Below, in pieces: positions 10,028-19,388 of a stretch of DNA of 64,000 nucleotides. This stretch comes from Litorihabitans aurantiacus (lineage in GTDB: Bacteria > Actinomycetota > Actinomycetes > Actinomycetales > Beutenbergiaceae), in contig NZ_BSUM01000001.1 of assembly GCF_030161595.1 (NCBI RefSeq), forward strand, positions 1,984,001 to 2,048,000, written 5' to 3'. The position numbers and the translations under genes were made by a program. The notes beneath the pieces are model-generated. The model did no database searches and was not told where the DNA came from. It saw only the letters and a program-made list of their open reading frames with translations. The number at the start of each line of letters is the position of its first letter. Positions within the stretch are counted from its first letter, which is position 1.

Positions 10028-10046
10028 GGGGACGCGCCGGGGTGGC

Positions 10047-10565
10047 TCAGGCGGCGGCGTCGCGCTCGCCGTCGGGCCGCTCCGCCGCGAGGTTCGCGCG
10101 CGCGGCGGCCAGGACCACGGGGTCCGCGCACCCCCGCGCGAACCCGTCGATCCGCCGCCGGATGTCTCGTCCGAGGACCGCGGTGCCGACCTTCTCGGCG
10201 ACCGGCGCGAGCCACGCCGGCCGGCACGCGAAGCTGTAGCGCCAGGTCGCGAGAGTGCCGCCGCCGTCGTGCGGCGCGAACCGCCAGCCCGCGGCGAGCC
10301 GTTCGAAGAACCACGGACCGCGCACCATCTGCATCCCCGTGGAGGTCGGCGGTCGGTAGGAGACGTACTCGCTGACCATCGACAGCCCGCTGCGGTGACG
10401 CGTCAGCGTGCGCACGCCCTTGCCGGGTCGGGTGGCGCCGTCGAGGAATCGCTGCCCGGCGATGAACGGGTCCCACCGCAGGCGCACCTCGCCCTGGGTC
10501 TGGGCGACGGCGAACGCCACCGCCGGTTCGACGGCGACGACCACGGCGGACTCCACGACGGGCAT
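10047..10565 (-). CDS. SRPBCC (START-like) family protein
   Basis: A 172-residue protein beginning MPVVESAVVVAVEPAVAFAV, the usual first strand and helix of the SRPBCC or polyketide-cyclase-like fold, a hydrophobic-pocket domain. The body contains GKGVRTLTRHRSGLSMVSEY and a FFERLAAGWRFAPHDGGGT strand pair followed by the long C-terminal helix. I see no signal peptide. The ligand is unknown and function cannot be assigned. It lies tail to tail with sseA and just downstream of the GDPD gene on the same strand. Confidence 0.65.
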   Translation of the reverse strand: MPVVESAVVVAVEPAVAFAVAQTQGEVRLRWDPFIAGQRFLDGATRPGKGVRTLTRHRSGLSMVSEYVSYRPPTSTGMQMVRGPWFFERLAAGWRFAPHDGGGTLATWRYSFACRPAWLAPVAEKVGTAVLGRDIRRRIDGFARGCADPVVLAAARANLAAERPDGERDAAA

Positions 10566-10591
10566 GCGGTCATCGTGCCAGCCGGTGCCGG

Positions 10592-11400
10592 TCAGGTGGT
10601 GGGCGAAGGGTCCAGGCCGCGCTCGCGGAAGACCTGCGCCGCGAGGGCGGGGACGTCGGTCACGAGGCCGTCGACGCCGGCGTCGAGCAGCCGGTGCATC
10701 TGCGCCGGGTCGTTGATCGTCCACACGTGCACCACGTGCCCCTCCTCGTGCGCGAGCTCGAGGAACCGGGGCGTCACCACCCGCAGCCCGCGGTGGACGA
10801 GCGGGACCTGCACCGCGCGGCCACGCACCGCCGTCGCCGGCCGCCGGCTCCACGCCCCCAGGCGCGCCCGACCGCGTCGGCGCCGGGCAGCTCCGTCAGG
10901 CCGCGGGCGCGCGCGACGAGGCGCGCGACGTCGGCGGCCCCGGCCCCGAGCGCGGTGCGGCCGCGGGTCAGGCGGGCCATGACGTCCAGGCGCTCCGACG
11001 AGAAGGACGTGAGGCACACCCGCGCCGCGGCGCCCGCCTCACGGACCGCCCGCAGCGTCGGCGTCACCGCGCCGTCGGACTTCACGTCGATGTTGATACC
11101 CACGTCGGGGAACTCGGCGAGGAGGTCGACCAGGCGCAGCGCCGGCTGGTCGTCGACGTCGCGCATGAGATCGAGCTCCCACCACGTGACCTCGCTCACG
11201 GGCCGCGGATCGCCGAACCGGCGCTGCAGCGTCTCGTCGTGCGCGAGGACGGCGACGCCGTCGCTCGTCTCGCGCACGTCCGTCTCCAGCGTCCTCACGC
11301 CGGTCGCGAGCATCTGCGCGACGGCGGCGCGCGTGTTCTCCGGCGCGCTCCCCATCCCTCCCCGGTGGGCGAGGACGACGGGGCAGCCGATGCGGTACAT
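10592..11400 (-). CDS. Glycerophosphodiester phosphodiesterase (one frame break)
   Basis: Hydrolyses glycerophosphodiesters to glycerol-3-phosphate and an alcohol. Family motifs: AHRGG followed by APENT near the N-terminus (catalytic His and Arg), ETDVRETSDGVAVLAHD with the metal ligands, the second acidic strand INIDVKS, and the C-terminal HVWTINDPAQMHRLLDAGVDG. The frame breaks in a run of five C at 10855-10859; six would join GRAWG to AWSRRPATA and give about 269 residues, normal for the family. No signal peptide, so it is cytosolic. The ATG at 11400 precedes YRIGCPVVLAHRGG. Confidence 0.85.
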
Positions 11401-11480
11401 GGAGTGAGTCACCGCACCATCGTGCCCTGCCGGTGGGAACGACCCGGACCACGTGCTAGAGTTTTCTCTCGCTACGGCAT

Positions 11481-11556
<76 letters not shown>

Positions 11557-11559
11557 CGC

Positions 11560-11598
11560 ACGAAGGCCCCGCCGGTGACGCACCGGCGGGGCCTTCGT
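11560..11598 (+). terminator. Strong hairpin terminator after tRNA-Lys
   Basis: An 18-bp perfect stem (11560-11577 with 11581-11598) and a 3-base loop lie three bases after the tRNA. There is no T-run. Confidence 0.85.
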
Positions 11599-11725
11599 GG
11601 TGCAGGGCGCGGTTCGGGCCGGGACGGCCGACGCGCTCGCGGGAGCAGCCCGCCCCACCCGGCACGGACGTCCGCCGGGTGCGCCACCGGCCGCAGGCCC
11701 GGAACGGAAGGACGCGCGAGACCGT

Positions 11726-13597
11726 ATGAGGTACACCTCCACCTCCGACGCACCCGTCGAGGAGCCGGACACCAGCACGGGTCCGGCCGACACCGACGAC
11801 GGCGCGAGCGCCACCTCGCCCGACGCCTCCGACCCGGTCGACCCCGGACCGCCCGGCGAGCCCGCCGTCGCCGCTGGCGACCCCGAGTGGGTCGCGGGGG
11901 CGACCGAGCGCCCCCGGTCCGGCTCCGTCTTCCGCTGGTCGGCTGCCCTCGTGCTGACATTCCTCGCCGCGACGCTCTTCTTCCCGAGCCAGGCCGAGGC
12001 GACCCTGAGCTTCCTGCAGACGCGCGTCATCGCGACCTTCGGCTGGTACTACACGCTGCTGGTCGTCGGTCTCGTGGTGTTCTGCCTCATCGTGGCGTTC
12101 GGTCCGTCGGGCCGCATCACGCTGGGCCGGCGTGGCGAGAAGCCCGAGTTCTCGCTCCCGGCGTGGTTCTCGATGGTGTTCGCGTGCGGCATGGGCATCG
12201 GCCTGGTGTTCTGGGGCCCCGCCGAGCCGCTCACTCACTTCGTCCAGCCCCGCCCGGGTGTCGAGGGTGAGCCGGAGGAGCTGGCCACCGCGGCGATGAC
12301 GCAGACGTTCCTGCACTGGGGTCCGCAGGCGTGGGCGATCTACGCCGCCGTCGGCCTCGCACTCGCGTACGCCATCCACCGCCGGGGCAAGCCGCTCTCG
12401 GTGCGCTGGACGCTCGAGCCGTGGCTCGGCGACCGGGTCAAGGGCCGCTGGGGTGACGTCGTCGACATCGTCACCGTGCTCGGCACGGTGTTCGGCGTGG
12501 CCACCACGCTCGGGTTCGAGCCCTGCAGATCACCGCGGGGCTCGACCACACCGGCATCGTGCCGGCCTCGGCCACCGTCCAGGTGATCGTGGTCGCCGTC
12601 GTGACCGTGCTGGCGACGATCTCGGTCGTCTCCGGCGTCGACCGCGGCATCAAGATCCTCTCGAACCTCAACATGGCGCTGGCGGCGGTCCTCCTCGTCG
12701 TCGTCATCGCGCTCGGACCGACGCTGTTCCTCCTGCGGGAGACCATCGAGTCGGCCGGCGCGTTCCTCCAGGGCTACATCGGCGAGTCCTTCGAGCTGCT
12801 CGCCTACGACGGCGCGGCCGGTGCCGAGTGGCAGCAGGCCTGGACCGTCTTCTACTGGGGCTGGTGGATCTCCTGGTCCCCGTTCGTCGGCATGTTCATC
12901 GCCCGCATCTCGCGCGGCCGCACGATCCGCCAGTTCGTGCTCGGCGTCATGCTCGCCCCCACGCTGGTGACCTTCCTCTGGTTCGGCGTCTTCGGCGGCA
13001 GCGCCATCCACCGCCAGCTGTTCGGTGCGGGCGACCTCGCCGGGGCCGACGGTGCCACGGTCGACCCCGACTACGTGATGTTCGACCTGCTCGACGGCCT
13101 GGGCGGCGGACGCGTCTGGATCGCCCTGATGCTGCTGCTCATCGCGATCTTCTTCGTGACCTCGGCCGACTCGGGCGCGCTCGTGGTGGCGATGCTCGCC
13201 ACCGGGACGAGCGAGCCGCGCATGTGGTCGCGCATCCTGTGGGCGTTCGGCATCGGCGCCGTCGGGATCGTGCTGCTCATCCGCGGCGGGTTGGCGACGA
13301 TGCAGACGGCCACGATCCTCATCGCGCTCCCGTTCACCATCGTGATCATCGGCATGATGATCTCGCTCACCCGGTCGCTGCGCGCGGAGAACGAGGCGTT
13401 CGCCGAGCGCGAGCGGCAGCGCGACCGCGACGAGGTGGCCGCTCACGTGGTCGAGGCCGTCAGCACCGACCCCGACCTGCAGGGCCAGCTGGTCCGCGGC
13501 CTGAACGCCGGCGGCTCCCCCGGTCAAGCGCCGCGTGCGCGACCAGGTCGCGATGGTGCTCGAGCGCCCCTCGGGCATGCGCCCACCGCGGGACTGA
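11726..13597 (+). CDS. BCCT family betaine/carnitine/choline transporter (two frame breaks)
   Basis: Imports compatible solutes such as glycine betaine by sodium or proton symport. About 60 acidic and Pro/Ser/Thr-rich cytoplasmic residues precede twelve membrane helices. Family signatures are GMGIGLVFWGPAEPL, the tryptophan-rich FYWGWWISWSPFVGMFIARIS and TSADSGALVVAM. The frame breaks at about 12518 (one G missing would give GFGALQITAGLDH) and again in a run of five C at 13517-13521. Repairing the second gives a basic tail ending GMRPPRD and a TGA at 13595-13597. The ATG at 11726 is the first plausible start after the tRNA terminator. Basic, regulatory tails are common in osmotically activated members. 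The substrate cannot be told. Confidence 0.85.
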
Positions 13598-13606
13598 CCC
13601 GGCGGT

Positions 13607-13612
13607 TACGGT
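13607..13612 (+). promoter_or_regulatory. Putative -10 box, leaderless start
   Basis: TACGGT lies seven bases before the GTG at 13620, with no ribosome-binding site in between. Confidence 0.4.
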
Positions 13613-13619
13613 GGACCTC

Positions 13620-14580
13620 GTGACCTCTGCTGCGCGCATCGCGCTCGTGACCTGCTCCGACCTGCCCGACGGCGATCCGGAGGACCGCGCTCTCGTCGTC
13701 GCCCTCGATGAACGGGGCGCGGTGGGGGAGATCGTCCAGTGGGACGCCGCCGACGTCAACTGGTCGGCCTTCGACCTGGTCGTGCTGCGCAACGTGTTCG
13801 ACTACAGCGCGCGCCGCGAGGAGTTCCTCGCCTGGGCCGAGGGTGCCGCAGCTGCGCAACCCCCTCAATGTGATCCGGTGGAACAGCGACAAGCACTACA
13901 TCGACGCGCTGGCCCAGATCGGGATGCCGGTCGTCGACACGCGGTGGCTCGAGCCCGACGTCGAGTGGTCCAAGCGCGATTTGCACAACCGGTTCCCGGC
14001 GCGCGAGGACTTCGTGGTCAAGCCGGCCGTCTCGGCCGGGTCCGCCGACACCGGCCGCTACACCGCGACCGACGCCGACTCCCGCCGCCTGGCGATCAAC
14101 CACGCCAAGCGGCTGCTCGACGCCGGCCGCAGCGTGATGGTGCAGCGCTACATGCCGGAGATCGACACGTTCGGCGAGAGCGCGCTCGTGTTCCTGCACG
14201 GCGAGTACTCCCACGCCATCCACAAGGCCGCCATGCTGGTGGGCGAGGACACGGGCGAGGACACCGGCTACACGCGCGAGGCCATGGAGCCGTGGCAGCC
14301 CTCCGAGCTGGAGATCAAGGCGGCGCAGGACATCATCACGCAGGTGCGCCGGCTGGTGCCGGGCCGCTCCATGAAGTCGCGCCCGCTCCTGTACGCGCGC
14401 GTCGACTTCGTCGTCCGCGGTGACAAGCCGCCGCTGCTCATGGAGCTCGAGCTCGTCGAGCCGTCGCTGTACGCCTCGCTGGCGCCCGGCGCGCTGGACC
14501 GCCTCGCGAGCGCCATCCTGCGCGAGGTCGCCTACGGCAACGACGCGAACAACGACGTCTCGGCGCTCGCACACGCCTGA
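13620..14580 (+). CDS. ATP-grasp domain protein (one frame break)
   Basis: About 320 residues starting V-TSAARIALVTCSD, an N-terminal pre-ATP-grasp domain (DLVVLRNVFDYSARREEFLAWA). The ATP-grasp core follows (VIRWNSDKHYIDAL, DFVVKPAVSAGSADTGRY, VMVQRYMPEIDTFGESALVF, LYARVDFV, MELELVEPSLY). These match the glutathione-synthetase/RimK-like group that ligates carboxylates to amines; the real substrate is unknown. The frame changes at 13841-13843, where either one G is extra or two are missing. This break is not in a run of five, unlike most others here. The core motifs on both sides are intact, so I treat it as one gene. The GTG start appears leaderless. Confidence 0.75.
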
Positions 14581-14635
14581 CCCGGGCGGGACAGGAGCCG
14601 CCCGGCATCGGGACGCGGTTGCGCGCCACGACGCC

Positions 14636-14641
14636 TAGGGT
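14636..14641 (+). promoter_or_regulatory. Putative -10 box of leaderless orn
   Basis: TAGGGT lies six bases before the orn GTG and no Shine-Dalgarno site is visible. Confidence 0.4.
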
Positions 14642-14647
14642 GGGGTC

Positions 14648-15289
14648 GTGACTTCGCGTGCCGTGGACCCCATCGTCTGGATCGACTGCGAGATGACAGG
14701 GCTCGACGGTCGGCTCGACGCCCTCGTCGAGGTCGCGGTGATCGTGACCGACTCCGACCTGACACCCCTGGCCGAGGGCATCGACATCGTCATCGCCCCG
14801 CCCCCGGGCTCGCTGGAGCGGATGAACGACGTCGTGCGCACGATGCACACGACGTCCGGTCTCCTGACCGAGCTGGAGCACGGCGTCCCGCTCGAGGAGG
14901 CGCGTGCCCGCGTGCTCGAGTACGTCCAGGGCCTCGTGCCGGAGGCGCGCAAGGCGCCCCTGGCCGGGAACTCGGTGGGGACCGACCGAGTCTTCCTGGA
15001 GCGGGACATGCCGGAGCTGGTCGAGCACCTGCACTACCGGATCATCGACGTCTCCTCGATCAAGGAGCTCGCACGCCGCTGGTACCCGCGTGCCTACTAC
15101 GCCTCCCCGAAGAAGAACGGCGGGCACCGCGCCCTGGCGGACATCGCCGAGAGCATCGACGAGCTGCGGTACTACCGCGCGGCTCTCTTCCCCGACGGCG
15201 ACGGTCCCTCCTCCTCGGACCTGCGCAAGCGCGCGGCGCTCGTCACGGCGAGCCCGACGCCCGCCGTCGTGACGGAGGAGACGGCCTAG
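14648..15289 (+). CDS. orn: Oligoribonuclease
   Basis: A 213-residue DEDDh 3'-5' exoribonuclease that clears 2-5-nt RNA fragments and linear dinucleotides. Exo I is WIDCEMTGLD with the Asp and Glu metal ligands, Exo II is around GNSVGTDRVFLERDMP, and Exo III is GGHRALADI with the catalytic His. YRIIDVSSIKELARRW is typical of the Orn family. The tail after about residue 190 is a low-complexity extension beyond the E. coli protein. It is followed by a strong bidirectional hairpin. Confidence 0.94.
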   Translation: MTSRAVDPIVWIDCEMTGLDGRLDALVEVAVIVTDSDLTPLAEGIDIVIAPPPGSLERMNDVVRTMHTTSGLLTELEHGVPLEEARARVLEYVQGLVPEARKAPLAGNSVGTDRVFLERDMPELVEHLHYRIIDVSSIKELARRWYPRAYYASPKKNGGHRALADIAESIDELRYYRAALFPDGDGPSSSDLRKRAALVTASPTPAVVTEETA

Positions 15290-15310
15290 ACCCGACCCCC
15301 GCCCGGACGC

Positions 15311-15348
15311 GACGAAGGCCGGTTCCCACGGGGGAACCGGCCTTCGTC
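15311..15348. terminator. Bidirectional hairpin between orn and tRNA-His
   Basis: A 17-bp perfect stem (15311-15327 with 15332-15348) lies between the convergent orn and tRNA-His genes, with a loop of four bases. Confidence 0.85.
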
Positions 15349-15352
15349 GTCC

Positions 15353-15429
15353 TGGGGTGAGTAACGGGACTCGAACCCGCGACATCCGCGACCACAACGC
15401 GGCGCTCTACCAGCTGAGCTATACCCACC
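15353..15429 (-). tRNA. tRNA-His (GTG)
   Basis: The acceptor arm GTGGGTA pairs with TACTCAC. The extra G-1 typical of tRNA-His is encoded at 15429 opposite discriminator C. The anticodon loop TTGTGGT carries GTG, the T arm has GGTTCGAGTCC, and the 3' CCA is encoded at 15353-15355. Confidence 0.97.
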
Positions 15430-15565
15430 ATGCGCGTGCTGCGAAGCAGCGCCGAACAAGTGTAGCCCGTCCGCGGAGCGCTCCGCGCCACACCCGGGCA
15501 GGTATAGCGTTGTCCGGGCGCCGGTCACCGGGCCGTGCCCACACGACACGCGAGGAGACGCAGCG

Positions 15566-16042
15566 ATGGCCAAGCTCGAGGTGGGCGACGTCGCCCCGGA
15601 CTTCACCCTTCCGGCCGCCGGTGGCGGGAGCGTGAGTCTGAGCGAGCTGACCGCGGCCGCCGAGAAGGGCGTCATCGTCTACTTCTATCCGGCCGCCGGG
15701 ACGCCGGGCTGCACCACCCAGGCGTGCGACTTCCGCGACTCCCTCGCGTCGCTGCAGGGGGCGGGCTACACCGTCGTCGGCATCTCCCCCGACGCCGTGG
15801 AGAAGCTGGACGCCTTCGCCGAGCGCGAGGGCCTCGCCTACCCCCTCGCCGGCGACCCCGACCGGGGCGTGCTCGAGGCGTACGGCGCCTACGGCGAGAA
15901 GACGATGTACGGCAAGACCGTGACCGGTGTGATCCGCTCGACCTTCGTCGTCGCCCCCGACGGGACGCTGACCCTGGCCCAGTACAACGTGCGCGCGACC
16001 GGTCACGTGGCCAAGCTGCGCCGCGACCTCAAGGTCGCCTGA
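15566..16042 (+). CDS. bcp: Thioredoxin-dependent peroxiredoxin, Bcp/PrxQ type
   Basis: A 158-residue atypical 2-Cys peroxiredoxin that reduces hydrogen peroxide and organic peroxides. The N-terminal PDFTLPA strand and the active-site block YFYPAAGTPGCTTQACDF give peroxidatic Cys49 and resolving Cys54, five residues apart as in PrxQ. VVGISPDAVEKLDAF and the IRSTFVVAPDG strand complete the fold. The ATG has an AGGAG site. It lies between tRNA-His on the other strand and tRNA-Leu downstream. Confidence 0.93.
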   Translation: MAKLEVGDVAPDFTLPAAGGGSVSLSELTAAAEKGVIVYFYPAAGTPGCTTQACDFRDSLASLQGAGYTVVGISPDAVEKLDAFAEREGLAYPLAGDPDRGVLEAYGAYGEKTMYGKTVTGVIRSTFVVAPDGTLTLAQYNVRATGHVAKLRRDLKVA

Positions 16043-16048
16043 CCCCGT

Positions 16049-16068
16049 CCGCCGCGCGTACGCGGCGG
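16049..16068 (+). terminator. Short hairpin after bcp
   Basis: An 8-bp GC stem with loop CGTA lies six bases after the bcp stop and just before tRNA-Leu. Possible terminator; no T-run. Confidence 0.5.
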
Positions 16069-16074
16069 TCCCCG

Positions 16075-16159
16075 GCGCGAGTGGCGAAACTGGCAGACGC
16101 GCAGGATTTAGGTTCCTGTGTCTTCGGGCGTGCGGGTTCGAGTCCCGCCTCGCGCACCA
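16075..16159 (+). tRNA. tRNA-Leu (TAG)
   Basis: An 85-nt class II tRNA. The acceptor GCGCGAG pairs with CTCGCGC, the anticodon stem CAGGA/TCCTG holds the loop TTTAGGT (anticodon TAG), there is a long variable arm, the T arm is GCGGGTTCGAGTCCCGC, and CCA is encoded. Confidence 0.97.
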
Positions 16160-16165
16160 TCCTCG

Positions 16166-16193
16166 CCCGAACCTACGGCACCGTAGGTTCGGG
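16166..16193 (+). terminator. Hairpin terminator after tRNA-Leu
   Basis: A 13-bp perfect stem (16166-16178 with 16181-16193) and 2-base loop lie six bases downstream of the tRNA. Confidence 0.8.
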
Positions 16194-16270
16194 GTAGGCT
16201 CGAGCACGACGGGCGCCGTTCCGGACCCGCTGCGGCTGAGAAGTCGTTCCGTTGAGACGACAGGACCCGC

Positions 16271-17349
16271 ATGACGACTTCCCGCACCACCACGCTCCCC
16301 CGCGATCCTCGCAACGCCGTCACGAGCACCTACGCCGCGCTGTCTCGGCAGGTCAAGGAGCACGGCTTGCTCGCGCGGGCACCGCGGTACTACGCCGTGC
16401 TGATCTCGACGCTCGGCCTCGCTCTCGGCGGCCTGGTGACGGGTTTCGTGCTGCTGGGGCAGTCGTGGTTCCAGCTCCTCATCGCCGGCGGGCTCGGACT
16501 CGTCCTGACCCAGCTCGCCTTCATCACGCACGAGATGGCGCACCGAGCCGTGTTCGCGTCGGGCCCCACGAACGACCGGTGGGGTCGACTGATGGCCAAC
16601 GCCGTCGTGGGCATCTCCTACACCTGGTGGATGGCCAAGCACACCCGCCACCACGCCAACCCCAACCACGTCGGCAAGGACCCCGACATCGAGCCGGACA
16701 CCATCCTGTTCCGCGAGGAGGACGTCGAGCGCCGCTCCGGCCTGCGCCGCTGGCTGACGCGGTTCCAGGGCTACGCGTTCTTCCCGCTGCTGACGCTCGA
16801 GGGCCTGAACCTGCACGTCACCTCGGTCCGCTCCGTGCTGCGCACCGAGCGGGGTTCCGCCCGGGTCGTGGAGCTCAGCACGATCGGGCTGCGGCTGGTC
16901 GCCTACCTCGCCGTCGTCTTCTGGATCCTCCCGCTGGGGATGGCGTTCGCCTTCGTCGGGATCCAGATGGCGGTCTTCGGGGTCTACATGGGCGCCAGCT
17001 TCGCGCCCAACCACAAGGGCATGGCGGTCGTGCCGGCCGGCAGCAAGCTCGACTTCCTGTCCAAGCAGGTCCTGACGTCGCGCAACATCGTCGGTGGCCG
17101 GTTCATGAACGTGGTGATGGGGGCCTCAACTTCCAGGTCGAGCACCACCTCTTCCCCAGCATGGCGCGGCCGCACCTGCTCGCCGCCAGCCGCCTCGTCC
17201 GCGCGCACTGCGCGTCGATCGGGATGCCCTACACCGAGGTCTCGCTGGCGGAGTCCTACCGGATCGTGGTGGCCTACCTCAACCGGGTCGGGCTCGGCGC
17301 GCGCGATCCGTTCGACTGTCCCACGTTCCACACGCTGCGACGCGTGTGA
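16271..17349 (+). CDS. Membrane fatty-acid desaturase (one frame break)
   Basis: Introduces a double bond into acyl chains using a di-iron centre. The three histidine clusters of front-end/acyl-lipid desaturases are present: HEMAH near residue 92, HTRHHANPN near 122 and QVEHH near 290. Hydrophobic segments lie between them. The frame breaks in a run of five G at 17119-17123; six would join NVVMG to GLNFQVEHHLFP and give 359 residues. The third His box lies just after the break, so the protein is functional only if the break is an error. The chain position of desaturation is unknown. The next gene overlaps its stop. Confidence 0.87.
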
Positions 17350-17966
17350 GCGCGCGGATCGCCTCGGGTGCGACGGATCGCGTGCCGGGCGTCGCGCCCT
17401 GGGCGCGTGTGAGCGCCGTCGTCGCGCCCGTGGCGATGATCGGGGGCTGGCTGCTCGCGGAGTCGCTCCAGCCGTCGTTCGATCCCGTGACCGAGACGAT
17501 CAGCGCCCTGGCCGTCGCGACCCGGACGACGCCGTGGGTGCTCGGCGTCGCCCTCGTGACCACGGGTGCGGCGCACGTCGTGACAGCGCTCGGCACGCGC
17601 CGTCTGCGACCCGCCGCCCGTGCGGTGCTGGCGCTCGGCGGGGTGGCGACGGCCGCCGTCGGGCTCCTGCCGGTCGATGCGCACCCGCAGGCGCACGGCG
17701 TCGCCGCCGGTGTCGGGTTCGGGGCGCTGGCGCTGTGGCCGGCGCTCACCGCGCGACGTGCGCGGTCCGGCGGCACCGGCGTCGAGCGGCCGCTGCCCGC
17801 CCTCGGAGGGACCGCGCTGCTGACGGCGCTGGTGGTGGTCTTCGTCGTCACCCTCGCCTCCGGTTCCGGGCCGATCGGGCTCACCGAGCGGCTCGCGGCG
17901 GGGGCGCAGTCGCTGTGGCCGCTCCTGGTGGTGCTGGCGCTGCGCCGTCGTGACCGGCGGGGCTGA
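17346..17966 (+). CDS. DUF998 family membrane protein
   Basis: A 206-residue integral membrane protein with about six hydrophobic segments. The first (VSAVVAPVAMIGGWLLAESL) is followed by the DUF998-typical SFDPVTETISALA loop; ALALGG, VGLLPVDAHPQAHG and later helices fit the family. Function is not known for the family. Its GTG overlaps the desaturase stop by 4 bp (GTGA), so the two are translationally coupled and may both concern the membrane. Two 22-bp repeat units begin six bases after its stop. Confidence 0.65.
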   Translation: MSARIASGATDRVPGVAPWARVSAVVAPVAMIGGWLLAESLQPSFDPVTETISALAVATRTTPWVLGVALVTTGAAHVVTALGTRRLRPAARAVLALGGVATAAVGLLPVDAHPQAHGVAAGVGFGALALWPALTARRARSGGTGVERPLPALGGTALLTALVVVFVVTLASGSGPIGLTERLAAGAQSLWPLLVVLALRRRDRRG

Positions 17967-17971
17967 TCGGG

Positions 17972-18015
17972 AATCCTCTCGGCGAGGGTCGGCAATCCTC
18001 TCGCTCGGGTTGGGC
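17972..18015. repeat. Tandem 22-bp repeat, two units plus a degenerate third
   Basis: Units 17972-17993 and 17994-18015 share the start AATCCTCTCG and a GGGT core. A weaker third copy lies near 18025-18045. The unit carries a near-palindrome (CCTCTCGGCGAGG). The same unit is found at 24046-24142. Confidence 0.7.
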
Positions 18016-18105
18016 GGGGCGGTGTGGTTCTCGCGAGGGTTGCCCAAGCAGGGCGCGAGGCGCAGGGTGGGTGGTGCGAGCATCCCGCAGACGAAGGAGG
18101 AAGCC

Positions 18106-18378
18106 GTGGCACGACGTCGTGATCCCGGGCCGAGCGTGAAGGACCCCGAGCTGTACGAGGCCCTGCGCGAGGACGGCAACAGCAAGGAGAAGTCGGCGCG
18201 CATCGCGAACGCGGCCGCGGCGCGCGGCCGCGACGAGGTCGGCCGCAGCGGCGGCGAGTCCGGCAGCTACGAGGACTGGACCGTGGCAGACCTGCGGCGG
18301 CGTGCGGCGGAGCTCGACGTCGCCGGCCGCTCCTCGATGCGCAAGGCCGAGCTGGTCGAGGCGCTGCGCTCGCACTGA
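18106..18378 (+). CDS. Small Rho-N/SAP-like domain protein
   Basis: A 90-residue basic protein. The GTG has an AAGGAGGA ribosome site. The first half (VKDPELYEALREDGNSKEKS, then ARIANAAAARG) is a conserved actinobacterial segment. The second half (WTVADLRRRAAELDVAGRSS, then MRKAELVEALR) is a helix-extension-helix like the Rho N-terminal or SAP motif, often nucleic-acid binding. Such proteins are common in actinobacteria without an assigned function. Confidence 0.65.
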   Translation: MARRRDPGPSVKDPELYEALREDGNSKEKSARIANAAAARGRDEVGRSGGESGSYEDWTVADLRRRAAELDVAGRSSMRKAELVEALRSH

Positions 18379-18425
18379 CGAGACGCCTCGCCCGCCGTCG
18401 CCGGACGCGGTGGTAGGAATGAGGG

Positions 18426-18965
18426 GTGAGTGACGTGCGCGCCGACGACCTGGGCCCCTGGCTCTCCCCCGACGACCTGGATCTGGTGCGCCGCAAGGTC
18501 CCGATGGTCTACATCGACGTCGTCCCCGTGCGGCTCGACGTGGACGGGTCGCTCCTCCGGGTCGGCACGCTGCTGCGCAGCCCGCGTGAGGGCGGTCTGG
18601 CCCGCGCGGTCATCTCCGGGCGCGTGCTGCTGCACGAGAGCGTCCGCACCGCGATCACGCGCCACGTCGAGAAGGACCTCGGCTCGATGGCCCTGCCCCG
18701 CGTCCCGGCGTCGCCCCAGCCGTTCACGGTGCAGGAGTACTTCCCCACCGCCGTGCCGCACGCCTTCCACGACCCGCGCCAGCACGCCGTCTCCCTCGCC
18801 TACATCGTCCCCATCGAGGGTGACGCGACGGCGCAGCGCGACGCCATCCAGCTCGCGTGGCTCACGCCCGAGGAGGCGGTGGACCCCGCCGTGCGCGGCG
18901 AGTGCGTCTCCGGGCACGCGGCCCTGCTGTCGGGCGCCGTGGCCCACCTCGGTCGCCTCGGCTGA
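18426..18965 (+). CDS. DUF4916 / NUDIX-like family protein
   Basis: A 179-residue protein of the actinobacterial DUF4916 group, distantly NUDIX-like. It begins with a WLSPDDLDLVRRKVPMVYID segment, then VRLDVDGSLLRVGTLLRSP, SGRVLLHESVRTAITRHVEK, PFTVQEYFPT and HDPRQHAVSLAYIVPIEG. The strict NUDIX box (GX5EX7REUXEEXGU) is not intact, so hydrolase activity is doubtful. The GTG start is immediately preceded by GAGGG. It is monocistronic; function unknown. Confidence 0.65.
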   Translation: MSDVRADDLGPWLSPDDLDLVRRKVPMVYIDVVPVRLDVDGSLLRVGTLLRSPREGGLARAVISGRVLLHESVRTAITRHVEKDLGSMALPRVPASPQPFTVQEYFPTAVPHAFHDPRQHAVSLAYIVPIEGDATAQRDAIQLAWLTPEEAVDPAVRGECVSGHAALLSGAVAHLGRLG

Positions 18966-18998
18966 GGTCGCGCCCCGGGGCCGTCCGGGGGCGCGATG

Positions 18999-19301
18999 TC
19001 AGGCGACGTCGCCGACGAACAGGTCGAGGTGACGGCACCTGCGGCACGCGAACGCGCGGATCTGGAACCGCTGCTTGCCCATCCGGCGGGCGCCGCCGAG
19101 GATGCCGAGCTCGAGCGGACCGGGGATCCAGCGCGCGTTCCCGCGCGAGCCCTCGCCGTTGTCCTCGATGAAGCCCTCGTCGAGCGCGTCGTGCCCGCAC
19201 GAGGAGCACACGGGGCCGGGCGTGGCGTCGGCGGGGGCGCCGTCGGTCGGTGCCGGCTGCGGGGCCGAGTGGTTCTCCGGCGGGGTTCCGTAGAGGCTCA
19301 T
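18999..19301 (-). CDS. Small zinc-ribbon protein
   Basis: A 100-residue protein with two Cys pairs, CSSCG near residue 32 and CRRC near 86, that fit a split zinc ribbon. Between them lies WIPGPLELGILGGARRMGKQ, conserved in many actinobacterial homologues. The N-terminus is Pro/Ala-rich and disordered. No enzymatic motif is visible; a nucleic-acid or protein binding role is possible but not shown. Confidence 0.55.
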   Translation of the reverse strand: MSLYGTPPENHSAPQPAPTDGAPADATPGPVCSSCGHDALDEGFIEDNGEGSRGNARWIPGPLELGILGGARRMGKQRFQIRAFACRRCRHLDLFVGDVA

Positions 19302-19388
19302 CGCCCCTGTCTACCGCACCCGAACCGCCCCGTGGGGTGCGGGTGTGGCACCGTGGAGCGGTCAGGAGTCCCCGCCGAAGGAGCACCG